From Candidatus Omnitrophota bacterium (GTDB taxonomy: Bacteria; Omnitrophota; Gorgyraeia; Tantalellales; Tantalellaceae): a stretch of 64,000 nt of DNA. The DNA lies in NCBI GenBank assembly GCA_014728045.1, contig WJMH01000012.1, positions 189,239 to 253,238 on the forward strand. Reading direction: 5' to 3'. A program made the translations under genes and the position numbers. Below are positions 9,201 through 17,051 of this stretch, in pieces. Below the pieces are notes generated by a model. The model saw only the letters and a program-made list of their open reading frames with translations. It searched no databases and had not been told where the DNA came from. Each line of letters opens with the position of its first letter. Position 1 is the stretch's first letter.

Positions 9201-10784
9201 ATGGCAAAAGGATACCTCGCACTCGTATTGCACGCGCACTTACCCTTTATCAGGCACCCCGAACACGAAAGTTTTCTCGAAGAGAACTGGCTGTTCGAGG
9301 CGATCACCGATACCTACATACCTCTTATCAATGTCTTTGAGAGACTTGTTGACGACGGCGTGGATTTTCGCATAACAGTTTCTCTGAGCCCCACGCTTAT
9401 CTGCATGCTAAGGGACGATCTATTGGTCTCAAGGTACCTCAGGCATCTCGATAAGATGATAAGACTGGCGGAGATGGAGGTCGAAAGGACGAAGAACGAG
9501 CCCGATATAAACAAACTGGCGGTAATGTACTCCGACCGCTTTAAGAACGCACGGCATGTTTTCAGCGAACGGTACGGTAATGATCTCACCGCCGCGTTCA
9601 AGAAGTTCCAGGACCTGGGGAAGGTCGAGGTGATCACATGTTGCGCTACGCACGGGTACCTTCCTCTGATGGACCTTTATAAGCCGGCCGTTAAAGCACA
9701 GGTCAAGACGGCGGTCGATGTGTACAGAAGCGTTTTTGGCAAGGTTCCCGAAGGCATATGGCTTCCCGAATGCGCCTACCAGCCCGGCCATGATGAAGTG
9801 CTCAGTGAATTCGGCATAAAGTATTTTTTCGTTGAGACACACGGGGTGATATTCTCCGCTCCCAGACCAAAGTACGGCATACACAGCCCTTACCTGTGCA
9901 AGTCGGGTGTTGCCGTTTTCGGAAGGGACATGGAAAGTTCCAAGGCCGTCTGGAGTTCCAAGGAAGGATACCCAGGTGATTATAGTTATCGGGAGTATTA
10001 CAGGGATATCGGGTTCGATCTGGATTACGACTACATAAGACCTTTTATCAACAGTTGCGGTTCAAGGATCAATGTTGGCATCAAGTACCACAGGATAACC
10101 GGTGAATCCGACCATAAAGAGGTCTACGACAGGCAGCGGGCCATGGAAGCCGCCGCTTCGCACGCCGGTAACTTCATGTTCAACAGGGAAAAACAGATCG
10201 AGCACCTTTCGGGCATAATGGACAGGGCTCCCATAATTGTTTCCCCGTATGACGCGGAACTTTTCGGGCACTGGTGGTTCGAAGGCCCTGAATGGCTTGA
10301 ATATCTTCTGCGCAAGATGCATTATGACCAGGATATCATCAAGACCATAACGCCATCGGAATATTTGGAGCTTTACGACAGATACCAGGTAATCTCTCCT
10401 TCGATGTCCAGCTGGGGATACAAGGGCTACAGCGAAGTCTGGCTTGACGGGTGCAATGACTGGATCTACAGGCATCTTCACAAGGCTGCCGAATTGATGA
10501 TACAAGCCGCTAAAGATTACAGTGATCCTTCCGATATTGAAAGAAGGGTGCTTAACCAGATGGCCAGGGAACTGCTCCTGGCGCAGTCCAGCGACTGGGC
10601 GTTCATCATGAAGACCGGTACTTTCGTGGATTACGCCAAGAAAAGGACAATAGAGCATGTAGGCAGGTTCCTCGCGTTACACGGACAGTTAAGGGATAAT
10701 AATGTGGATATGGGCCTGCTTGAGGATGCTGAGAGCAAAAATAACGTGTTCAGCGATATAGACTACGGCGTTTACGCCAGATAA
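9201..10784 (+). CDS. GH57 1,4-alpha-glucan branching enzyme
   Basis: A 527-residue enzyme of the GH57 branching type (Thermococcus TK1436-like, with the C-terminal DUF1957 helical domain). It cuts alpha-1,4 chains and reattaches them by alpha-1,6 bonds to branch glycogen. The N-terminus KGYLALVLHAHLPF is diagnostic, the nucleophile glutamate is in WLPECAYQPG (E190) and the acid/base aspartate in SPYDAELFGHWW (D351). I chose ATG 9201 over the in-frame ATG 9195 because the AGGAAGAG ribosome site ends at 9194, directly against 9195 but well spaced from 9201. No GH13-type GlgB is seen in the window, so this is probably the main branching enzyme for the GlgA fusion and GlgC. Confidence 0.93.
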   Translation: MAKGYLALVLHAHLPFIRHPEHESFLEENWLFEAITDTYIPLINVFERLVDDGVDFRITVSLSPTLICMLRDDLLVSRYLRHLDKMIRLAEMEVERTKNEPDINKLAVMYSDRFKNARHVFSERYGNDLTAAFKKFQDLGKVEVITCCATHGYLPLMDLYKPAVKAQVKTAVDVYRSVFGKVPEGIWLPECAYQPGHDEVLSEFGIKYFFVETHGVIFSAPRPKYGIHSPYLCKSGVAVFGRDMESSKAVWSSKEGYPGDYSYREYYRDIGFDLDYDYIRPFINSCGSRINVGIKYHRITGESDHKEVYDRQRAMEAAASHAGNFMFNREKQIEHLSGIMDRAPIIVSPYDAELFGHWWFEGPEWLEYLLRKMHYDQDIIKTITPSEYLELYDRYQVISPSMSSWGYKGYSEVWLDGCNDWIYRHLHKAAELMIQAAKDYSDPSDIERRVLNQMARELLLAQSSDWAFIMKTGTFVDYAKKRTIEHVGRFLALHGQLRDNNVDMGLLEDAESKNNVFSDIDYGVYAR

Positions 10785-10811
10785 ACAAGAAAAAACAAGG
10801 AGGAAAAGAGG

Positions 10812-11084
10812 ATGATAAAGAAGCTGGCCAAGAAACTGGCGAATAAGAACTCCGCGGGGAAAAAATCCCGGACGGCAAAGAAAACAACATCCAGGTCCAA
10901 GACGCAGACCGGGAAGAGCAAAAAGAGAACAACGAGGAAGAAGACCTTCGGTCAGCAGGACCTGAACGTCATGATCGCTGAGGTTGCATACAGCCTCTAC
11001 GAACAGCGCGGTTACGCTCACGGGAATGACCAGGCTGACTGGTACGAAGCGGAGAAGCTCGTTCTTAACAGCCGGAAGGCTTGA
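10812..11084 (+). CDS. Small basic protein with DUF2934 domain
   Basis: A 90-residue protein in two parts. The first 50 residues are a lysine/arginine/serine/threonine-rich tail reminiscent of nucleic-acid-binding or histone-like tails. The last 40 carry the DUF2934 pattern: an I-A-E-V-A-Y-x-L-Y-E-Q-R-G helix and a DWYEAE helix. The function of DUF2934 is not established. A strong ribosome site (AAGGAGG) precedes ATG 10812. It is the last gene before a clear terminator. The basic tail could bind nucleic acid or a polyanionic polymer, but this is a guess. Confidence 0.75.
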   Translation: MIKKLAKKLANKNSAGKKSRTAKKTTSRSKTQTGKSKKRTTRKKTFGQQDLNVMIAEVAYSLYEQRGYAHGNDQADWYEAEKLVLNSRKA

Positions 11085-11103
11085 AAGTGATATAGTTTAA
11101 AAG

Positions 11104-11146
11104 GCCCGGGCCGGAGCCAGAAGGTTCGGCCCGGGCATTTGTTTTT
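11104..11146 (+). terminator. Rho-independent terminator
   Basis: A perfect 10-base-pair G+C-only stem (5' arm 11104-11113, 3' arm 11127-11136) with a 13-base loop is followed by a T-rich tract with six consecutive Ts. It lies between the DUF2934 gene and glgC and is the only strong intrinsic terminator I found in the window. Confidence 0.85.
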
Positions 11147-11165
11147 TAAATACGGGATTTTAAAC

Positions 11166-12431
11166 ATGACCATAGGAGCGAAAGAAGTATTATGTGTTAT
11201 CTTGGGAGGCGGAAGGGGCAGCAGGCTTTATCCGCTTACCAAGGAAAGATGTAAACCGGCGGCACCTCTTTTCGGAAAATACCGCCTTATAGACATACCG
11301 GTAAGTAACTGCCTGAATTCAGGATATAACCGCATCTATGTGCTGACGCAGTTCTTGTCAGAATCACTCAACAAGCACATAAGCCGCACATACAAGATGG
11401 ATCCCTTCAGCCGCGGGTTCATAGAGGTAATAGCTGCCGAACAGTCTATGGAGGATACGAACTGGTTCCAGGGGACGGCCGACGCAGTCAGGCGTTCCCT
11501 TAAGCATTTTAACGATCCCGCCATAAAGTACATCTTCGTGCTCTCGGGCGACCAGCTTTATAAAATGGACCTCAGGGACATGTTCCATTACCATGCCGAC
11601 AAGAACGCTGAGGTCACCGTTGCGTGTAATCCGGTGCCTTCCGAAGAGGTGTCGAGTTTCGGTATAATGGGAGTGGACGGGGACGGCCGCATAAACAGGT
11701 TCGTGGAGAAGCCCAAGGAGCATACCAAGATCAAGGAAATGGCGATAAGCTCCGGTGACACCGACAAGTTCCAGGGTTCGATGGGGATATACCTTTTCAA
11801 TAAATCCACTCTTATTGAACTGCTCCAGAATGAAAAACAGGTGGATTTCGGAGGAGAGGTCATTCCCGAGGCCATAAAGACGCGTTCGACCTATGCGTTC
11901 CTTTTCGATGGCTACTGGAGGGACATAGGCACCATTAAATCCTTTTATGAGGAGAACCTTTCGCTGACCGAATCCATACCGCCTTTGGACATGTTTGAGG
12001 AGAGGTGGCTGATCTTCACCCGCCCCAGGTATCTTTCACCGGCGAAGTTCCAGGACAGTTGCGTAGAGAAAAGCATAGTCGCCGAAGGGGCGATAATTCT
12101 TTCGGCTAAGATCTCACACTCGATAATCGGCCTGAGGTTCAGGGTGAACAGCGGTTCGGCGATAGAGGACACCGTGGCGATGGGCTGCGATTATTACGAA
12201 ACTGTCGAGGAAATAGAAGAAAGAGCTTCAAGAGGGATGCCCCCGCTGGGGGTCGGTAAGGATTGCATAATTAAAAAGGCGATCCTGGATAAGAATGTCA
12301 GGATAGGCGACAATGTCAAGATAATCAACAGCCAGGACCGGGATAATTACGACGGGACGAATTATTTTATCAGGGATGGTATAACCATAATCCCCAAAGG
12401 CGCGGTCATTCCTTCCGGTACAGTGATCTGA
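11166..12431 (+). CDS. glgC: Glucose-1-phosphate adenylyltransferase
   Basis: A 421-residue ADP-glucose pyrophosphorylase that makes ADP-glucose from glucose-1-phosphate and ATP for the glycogen synthase domain encoded upstream. The nucleotidyltransferase signature LGGGRGSRLYPLT is at the start, PAAPLFGKYRLIDIPVSN follows, and the C-terminal third is a left-handed beta-helix ending in VIPSGTVI. The open frame runs back to 11139, but that start lies in the terminator's T-tract, so ATG 11166 is preferred. The ribosome site there is weak. With a strong terminator only 20-60 bases upstream, glgC must either use a promoter hidden in the T-rich stretch or depend on read-through. Confidence 0.95.
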   Translation: MTIGAKEVLCVILGGGRGSRLYPLTKERCKPAAPLFGKYRLIDIPVSNCLNSGYNRIYVLTQFLSESLNKHISRTYKMDPFSRGFIEVIAAEQSMEDTNWFQGTADAVRRSLKHFNDPAIKYIFVLSGDQLYKMDLRDMFHYHADKNAEVTVACNPVPSEEVSSFGIMGVDGDGRINRFVEKPKEHTKIKEMAISSGDTDKFQGSMGIYLFNKSTLIELLQNEKQVDFGGEVIPEAIKTRSTYAFLFDGYWRDIGTIKSFYEENLSLTESIPPLDMFEERWLIFTRPRYLSPAKFQDSCVEKSIVAEGAIILSAKISHSIIGLRFRVNSGSAIEDTVAMGCDYYETVEEIEERASRGMPPLGVGKDCIIKKAILDKNVRIGDNVKIINSQDRDNYDGTNYFIRDGITIIPKGAVIPSGTVI

Positions 12432-12477
12432 GGGCGGCGATTCGGTAGCGGATAATAACAGAGCAGGGGGGAATACG

Positions 12478-13050
12478 ATGAAAGTTCTTGGTATTTGCGG
12501 AAGCCCCAGAAAAGGTGGGAACACCGATATTGTTCTTGAGAAGGCCCTCGAAGGAGCCCGCTCGGGCGGAGCCGACACGGAAAAGATCATAATAAGCGAG
12601 CTTGACATATCACCGATACGTGTTGAGGAGTATGAACGGGTCAATGAACAGGGGCTTTCGGTGACCGAAGATGATCTTAATTCACTGATAAGGAAGATCC
12701 AGAGCGCTGATGCGCTTATAATGGCTTCGCCTGTTTTTTTCGGCAGTCTTTCCACCCAGTCCAAGATGGTTATAGACCGTTTCCAGTGTGTATGGCTTTC
12801 AAAAACACTTCGAGATAAAGAGATATTCCCCAATCCCATAAAAGGAGCTTTTATATGCGTGGCGGCGACACAAAGAGAAGATTTCTTTGATAACGCCAGG
12901 TCAATAATCCGACATTTTTTCGCGACAAGCAACGTCAAGTATACAAAAGAACTTTTTTGTCCGAAGTGCGAGGATAAAGGGGATATTTTACGGCATGAGG
13001 ACCTGATCGAGAAAGCTTTTTCTCTGGGGAAGGAACTCGCAGGCGAATAA
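12478..13050 (+). CDS. NADPH-dependent FMN reductase / flavodoxin-fold protein
   Basis: A 190-residue protein of the iron-sulfur flavoprotein / NADPH-dependent FMN reductase family. The FMN phosphate loop GICGSPRKGGNTD is at residues 5-17 and the second FMN-binding stretch ASPVFFGS at about 83-90. Many relatives carry a CxxCxxC cluster near residue 50, but here that region (ISPIRVEEYE) has no cysteine, so a bound Fe-S cluster is unlikely; one CPKC pair occurs near residue 160. The likely role is flavin-dependent electron transfer or quinone reduction in the cytoplasm. A GGGGG ribosome site precedes ATG 12478. The next gene is a permease only 29 bases away. Confidence 0.85.
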   Translation: MKVLGICGSPRKGGNTDIVLEKALEGARSGGADTEKIIISELDISPIRVEEYERVNEQGLSVTEDDLNSLIRKIQSADALIMASPVFFGSLSTQSKMVIDRFQCVWLSKTLRDKEIFPNPIKGAFICVAATQREDFFDNARSIIRHFFATSNVKYTKELFCPKCEDKGDILRHEDLIEKAFSLGKELAGE

Positions 13051-13079
13051 CGATCTTTTCTTGAGTGCAGGTACAGTAT

Positions 13080-14141
13080 ATGGGCTTCATCAGTGGCATA
13101 ATAAAGGAATCGTTCTTTCTGTTGAACAGGATGAGTCCATATCTGCTGTTCGGTTTCTTGGTGGCCGGCATCCTCCACATGTTCATAAACACCGAGACCA
13201 TAGGGCGGCATCTGGGCAAAAGCACTTTTTATTCTGTGGTCAAGGCCTCGGTCTTCGGTGTTCCCTTGCCGCTTTGCTCCTGCGGGGTTCTGCCGGCTGC
13301 CGTATCATTAAGAAAACAGGGTGCCAGTAAAGGCGCCATACTTTCTTTCCTTATTTCGACCCCGACCACGGGGGTTGATTCCATTCTCGCTACCTATTCT
13401 CTTATGGGTGGTTTTTTCACTGCGTTCAGGGTCCTGGCTTCGCTGTGCGCGGGTATTTTCTCGGGTGTTCTGGCTAATTTATTCCTAAAGGAGGAAGGGG
13501 ATTTTTCTGGGGAGGAGGAAGAAGAATGCAGGTTATGCGGGGTGAGCGGGGCCCATGAACATCCTTTAAGCCATAAGATAGGCGGTCTTTTCCGTTATTC
13601 GTTCGGGGAGCTTCTGGGTGACGCGGGTCTATGGATAATAACGGGCGTTATCATAGGAGGCGCTATAACTTATTTTCTTCCGGAAGAATTCATAAACACG
13701 TATCTGGGGACCGGCTGGAAAGCCATGTTCGTTATGCTTCTTGTGGGCATACCCATGTATGTCTGCGGAACAGGTTCCATACCCATAGCCGTGGCCCTTA
13801 TGCTTAAGGGAATGAATCCGGGAGCGGCTTTTGTTTTCCTGCTGGCCGGCCCGGCGACCAACACTGTGGGGATGACGATCGTTTCGAGGCAGATGGGCAG
13901 GAAGGCTCTTTATATCTATATAACTTCAATAGTCTTCAGCAGTATGGCCCTGGGTTTTTTGCTGGACTTTCTCTGGCGAAGCTATAACAGGGAAGGTTTG
14001 AGGCGGATCCTGGAGCATCAGGAACTCATTCCCGGATGGGCCGGTGTGGCGGCTTCGGCGGTGCTTTTGGCACTGATAGCGGCCGCTGTTTTACGAAAAA
14101 ATATCTCGGGACTTAATTCAGGGAAGGGAGGAACACGGTAA
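13080..14141 (+). CDS. COG0701 permease (ArsP/SO_0444-like)
   Basis: A 353-residue integral membrane protein with about eight hydrophobic segments in two blocks, the architecture of the DUF318/COG0701 permeases. The conserved PLPLCSCGVLPAA block (about residues 62-74) carries the CSC pair; the second half repeats the pattern around PMYVCGTGSIPIA. Between the halves is a charged loop with a CRLCGVSGAHEH motif that could bind metal. Family members export organoarsenicals or copper/zinc, or act with the thioredoxin system; the substrate here is not determinable. An in-frame GTG at 13065 is possible but ATG 13080 is better spaced from an AGG. The neighbouring flavoprotein and cysteine-cluster protein support a redox or metal theme. 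Confidence 0.88.
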   Translation: MGFISGIIKESFFLLNRMSPYLLFGFLVAGILHMFINTETIGRHLGKSTFYSVVKASVFGVPLPLCSCGVLPAAVSLRKQGASKGAILSFLISTPTTGVDSILATYSLMGGFFTAFRVLASLCAGIFSGVLANLFLKEEGDFSGEEEEECRLCGVSGAHEHPLSHKIGGLFRYSFGELLGDAGLWIITGVIIGGAITYFLPEEFINTYLGTGWKAMFVMLLVGIPMYVCGTGSIPIAVALMLKGMNPGAAFVFLLAGPATNTVGMTIVSRQMGRKALYIYITSIVFSSMALGFLLDFLWRSYNREGLRRILEHQELIPGWAGVAASAVLLALIAAAVLRKNISGLNSGKGGTR

Positions 14142-14537
14142 ATGACGCTTTGCACGGATTGCGGCGCGAAGTGCTGCAAGTATTTCGCTATGCAGATAGA
14201 CGCGCCTAAGAACAAGAACGATTTTGAGAACATAAGGTGGTATCTGGCGCACAGGGATGTTTCGGTATATATAGATAAAAGGAGGTGGTATCTGGAGATC
14301 AAGAACGAATGCGAACATCTTACGGTGGACCACCGCTGCGCGATCTACGAGAAAAGACCCCTTATATGCCAGGAACATGATGCTTACACCTGTGAAAAGG
14401 ATTTCGATGATTTCGGGCACGAACATGTTTTTCACAACATAGATGAGTTTGACAGGTACCTTAAGAAAAGGTTCGGCGGGAAAAAACGGAAAACAAAACC
14501 TAAAACCTCCCGAAAAAAACAAAAGAGGACCTCATGA
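14142..14537 (+). CDS. YkgJ-family cysteine cluster protein
   Basis: A 131-residue protein with the zinc/iron-chelating YkgJ pattern: CTDCGAKCC near the N-terminus (residues 4-12), then a cysteine in NECEHL, one in HRCAIYEKRPLIC and one about 11 residues later. The C-terminal 30 residues are strongly basic. The family is thought to bind Fe-S or zinc; its exact function is unknown. The ATG follows the permease stop directly and has a strong GGGAGG ribosome site within the permease end. It overlaps the next response regulator by 4 bases, so it links the metal/redox genes to the signalling block in one transcript. Confidence 0.82.
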   Translation: MTLCTDCGAKCCKYFAMQIDAPKNKNDFENIRWYLAHRDVSVYIDKRRWYLEIKNECEHLTVDHRCAIYEKRPLICQEHDAYTCEKDFDDFGHEHVFHNIDEFDRYLKKRFGGKKRKTKPKTSRKKQKRTS

Positions 14538-14914
14538 GCGAAGAGAAAAAATATAAGATCCTGATCGTTGAAGACGAACCTGATGCGGCGAAAGTCCTTC
14601 ACAAACGCGTTACCGGCGCGGGATTCGGCGCAGTTATAGCCTACGATGCCTATGCGGCCATCAAATCCATACGTGAAGAGACCCCCGATCTTATTCTTCT
14701 TGATCTGATGCTTCCGGCGGGTGGCGGGCTTTCCATTCTGCAGAACCTCAATCTTTTCGCCGCGAGCAAGCCCGTACCCGTCATAGTGATAACGGGAATA
14801 GGCGATGACGCTTACAGGCGAAAGGTCATGGACATGGGGGCCGATGCCTATTTTGAGAAGCCGTATGAGGCTGAAGAGGTAATCTCTAAAATGAAGGAAT
14901 TGCTAGGTATATAG
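14534..14914 (+). CDS. Response regulator receiver protein (CheY-like)
   Basis: A 126-residue single receiver domain with no output domain. The acidic pair is in IVEDEPD, the phosphoacceptor aspartate in LLDLMLP (about residue 56), the conserved threonine in VITGIG and the lysine in FEKPYE (about 112). It starts at an ATGA overlap with the cysteine-cluster gene and is followed by the PilB-receiver fusion. It probably relays phosphate from the hybrid kinase encoded downstream. The output is unknown; a role in pilus or secretion control is suggested by the next gene only. Confidence 0.92.
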   Translation: MSEEKKYKILIVEDEPDAAKVLHKRVTGAGFGAVIAYDAYAAIKSIREETPDLILLDLMLPAGGGLSILQNLNLFAASKPVPVIVITGIGDDAYRRKVMDMGADAYFEKPYEAEEVISKMKELLGI

Positions 14915-14923
14915 GAGAGATGA

Positions 14924-17050
14924 ATGTCAAAACTCATTGACGCGCTTATAAATGAAGACCTCTTGACCGTGGAGCAGCTTAATGATGCCAAGGATAAGCA
15001 GTTGGGAGCGAAAAAGCCCATTCAGGATATACTCCTTGATATGGGTTTTTTGAGCGAGGAGGATCTGATGAAAGTCTCTTCGCGGGTTTTTGACATGGCT
15101 TTAGTCGATCTCAGCACAGAGGAGCTCGACAGCTCAGTTGCAGATCTTTTGCCCTACGAAACCGCCAAAAAATACGGTGTCGCTCCTCTGCGCAAAGAGG
15201 GGCAAGAGCTTGTCCTGGCGATGAGCAACCCCCAGGATGTTATCGCGCTCGATGACATAGGTATTAAAACGAGCATGAAAATAAGTCCTGTGTTGAGTTC
15301 GAAAAGCCAGATCGATGAATGCATCGAGAAACAGTATCAGTCGGATGAATCAGTTTATGATATTTTGAAGAATGTCGTGGTCGATTCCAAGGTAGAGATC
15401 GTTGATAAAGAAGGAGGAGAAACTGACGCGGTGGATATGGGGGAGCTGAAAGTCGAAAATTCTCCCGTGGTAAGGCTGGTAGACCTTATACTTACCGACG
15501 CTCTCAATAACAGGGCCAGTGATATCCATATAGAGCCCCGCCAGGACCATACGGAGGTCAGATACAGAGTGGACGGTGATCTGAAAAGCGTGATGAAACT
15601 GCCCGCGAAAATGCAGGCAGCTCTGGCCGCCAGGATAAAGATCATGGCGGAAATGGACATAGCGGAAAAAAGAAAACCCCAGGACGGAAGGATACAGGCG
15701 AACATTAAAGGCAGGACGGTGGACCTGAGGATCTCAACCGTTCCGGCGTATCATGGTGAAAAAATAGTGGCAAGGCTGCTGGACAAGAAACAGGCCGCCA
15801 TAACCCTGGACAAGATAGGAATGGATAAAAGCGAGCTGCGTATTTTTAAAGAAGCCATTAATAATCCCCAGGGGATGGTGCTGGTGACCGGCCCCACCGG
15901 TTCGGGAAAGACGTCCACGCTTTACGCGGCGCTCAATTACCTCAAGGACGAGACCAAGAACATAATAACCATAGAGGACCCGATAGAATATATCTGCGAG
16001 GGTATAAACCAGATGCAGGTGAACCCGGCGAAGAACTTCACCTTTTCGACGGGTCTTAGGAGCATACTCCGGCAGGATCCCAATGTGATACTCGTTGGTG
16101 AGATAAGGGATAAGGAGACCGCGGAGATGGCTTTCAGGTCCGCCATGACAGGCCACCTTGTATTCTCGACCCTTCACACCAAGAGCGCCGTCTCCTCGGT
16201 GCCCAGACTGCGGGACATAGGGCTTGAACCTTATCTGATAGCCTCATCGCTCATACTTGTGGTCGCACAGAGGCTCGTACGGCTTATCTGCCCGGACTGC
16301 AAAGAGGAATATGAGCCTGATGGGGATCTGTTAAGAAGATATCGTCCGTATATTGAAAAACTGGGCATAACCACCTTTTACCGGGGCGCAGGATGCGATA
16401 AATGCGGCTATTCAGGGTATTTCGGACGCACGGGCGTTTTTGAGCTTCTCGGATTCGATGACGAAATACGTAAACTCATAAACAGCGGAGAGGGGGAGGA
16501 AGATATAGCCCAAAAAGCCAAAGAAAAAGGTTTTAAACCCCTTACTTCCTCGGCCATGGCCAGGTTGGCCCGGGGTGATACGACCCTGGAGGAGATCGAC
16601 AGGGGCGTAGGAGCCGCCGAGCCCGAAACCGAATCATCCGCGGAAGAAAAGAGGCGCCACGGTAACACCAGTGTGCTTGTAGCTGACGACGAGAAAGATG
16701 TGCGCAAGATCTTGTCCAAGCGTCTGCAAACGGAGGGGTATGAGGTCATCGAAGCGGTTAACGGCAGGGAAGCCGTTGAGCTGGCCTCAAGGGAAAGGCC
16801 TGATGTGATCATAATGGACGTTATGATGCCCGAAATGGACGGGCTTGAAGCGACAAAGCAGCTCAGGTCGCGTTTGGAAACGGCGGTCATTCCAATAGTG
16901 ATGCTCACCGCCAAGAAGGATAAAGAAAGCGAACTTGCCGGGCTTGATGCCGGCGCGGACGATTATCTCACCAAACCGTATGACAAGGACAAGCTTCTTG
17001 CGAGGGTTAAGATATTACTGAGAAGACGAAAGACCACCCCGGAAGGTTAA
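14924..17050 (+). CDS. PilB/GspE-type secretion ATPase with C-terminal receiver domain
   Basis: A 708-residue fusion. Residues 1-150 are the MshEN-type N-terminal domain of type II secretion / type IV pilus assembly ATPases. Residues about 170-560 are the ATPase: Walker A GPTGSGKT at about 323-330, a Walker B and aspartate-box region ILVGEIRDKETAE near 390, a histidine box TGHLVFSTLHT, and a four-cysteine zinc site (CPDC about 457, CDKC about 493). From about residue 584 there is a complete receiver domain with DDEKD, IIMDVMMPEMDG and TKPYDKD. The ATPase should power pilus extension or pseudopilus assembly. The attached receiver suggests direct phospho-control, which is unusual. A good AGGAGAG ribosome site precedes ATG 14924. 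No other pilus or secretion gene is in the window. Confidence 0.92.
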   Translation: MSKLIDALINEDLLTVEQLNDAKDKQLGAKKPIQDILLDMGFLSEEDLMKVSSRVFDMALVDLSTEELDSSVADLLPYETAKKYGVAPLRKEGQELVLAMSNPQDVIALDDIGIKTSMKISPVLSSKSQIDECIEKQYQSDESVYDILKNVVVDSKVEIVDKEGGETDAVDMGELKVENSPVVRLVDLILTDALNNRASDIHIEPRQDHTEVRYRVDGDLKSVMKLPAKMQAALAARIKIMAEMDIAEKRKPQDGRIQANIKGRTVDLRISTVPAYHGEKIVARLLDKKQAAITLDKIGMDKSELRIFKEAINNPQGMVLVTGPTGSGKTSTLYAALNYLKDETKNIITIEDPIEYICEGINQMQVNPAKNFTFSTGLRSILRQDPNVILVGEIRDKETAEMAFRSAMTGHLVFSTLHTKSAVSSVPRLRDIGLEPYLIASSLILVVAQRLVRLICPDCKEEYEPDGDLLRRYRPYIEKLGITTFYRGAGCDKCGYSGYFGRTGVFELLGFDDEIRKLINSGEGEEDIAQKAKEKGFKPLTSSAMARLARGDTTLEEIDRGVGAAEPETESSAEEKRRHGNTSVLVADDEKDVRKILSKRLQTEGYEVIEAVNGREAVELASRERPDVIIMDVMMPEMDGLEATKQLRSRLETAVIPIVMLTAKKDKESELAGLDAGADDYLTKPYDKDKLLARVKILLRRRKTTPEG

Positions 17051-17051
17051 T

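Noticed and set aside
12228-13211. Reverse-strand open frame of 327 codons over the end of glgC and the flavoprotein gene
   Set aside because: It spans two clear + strand genes and the gap between them, has no family features and would be the only reverse gene in 64 kb.
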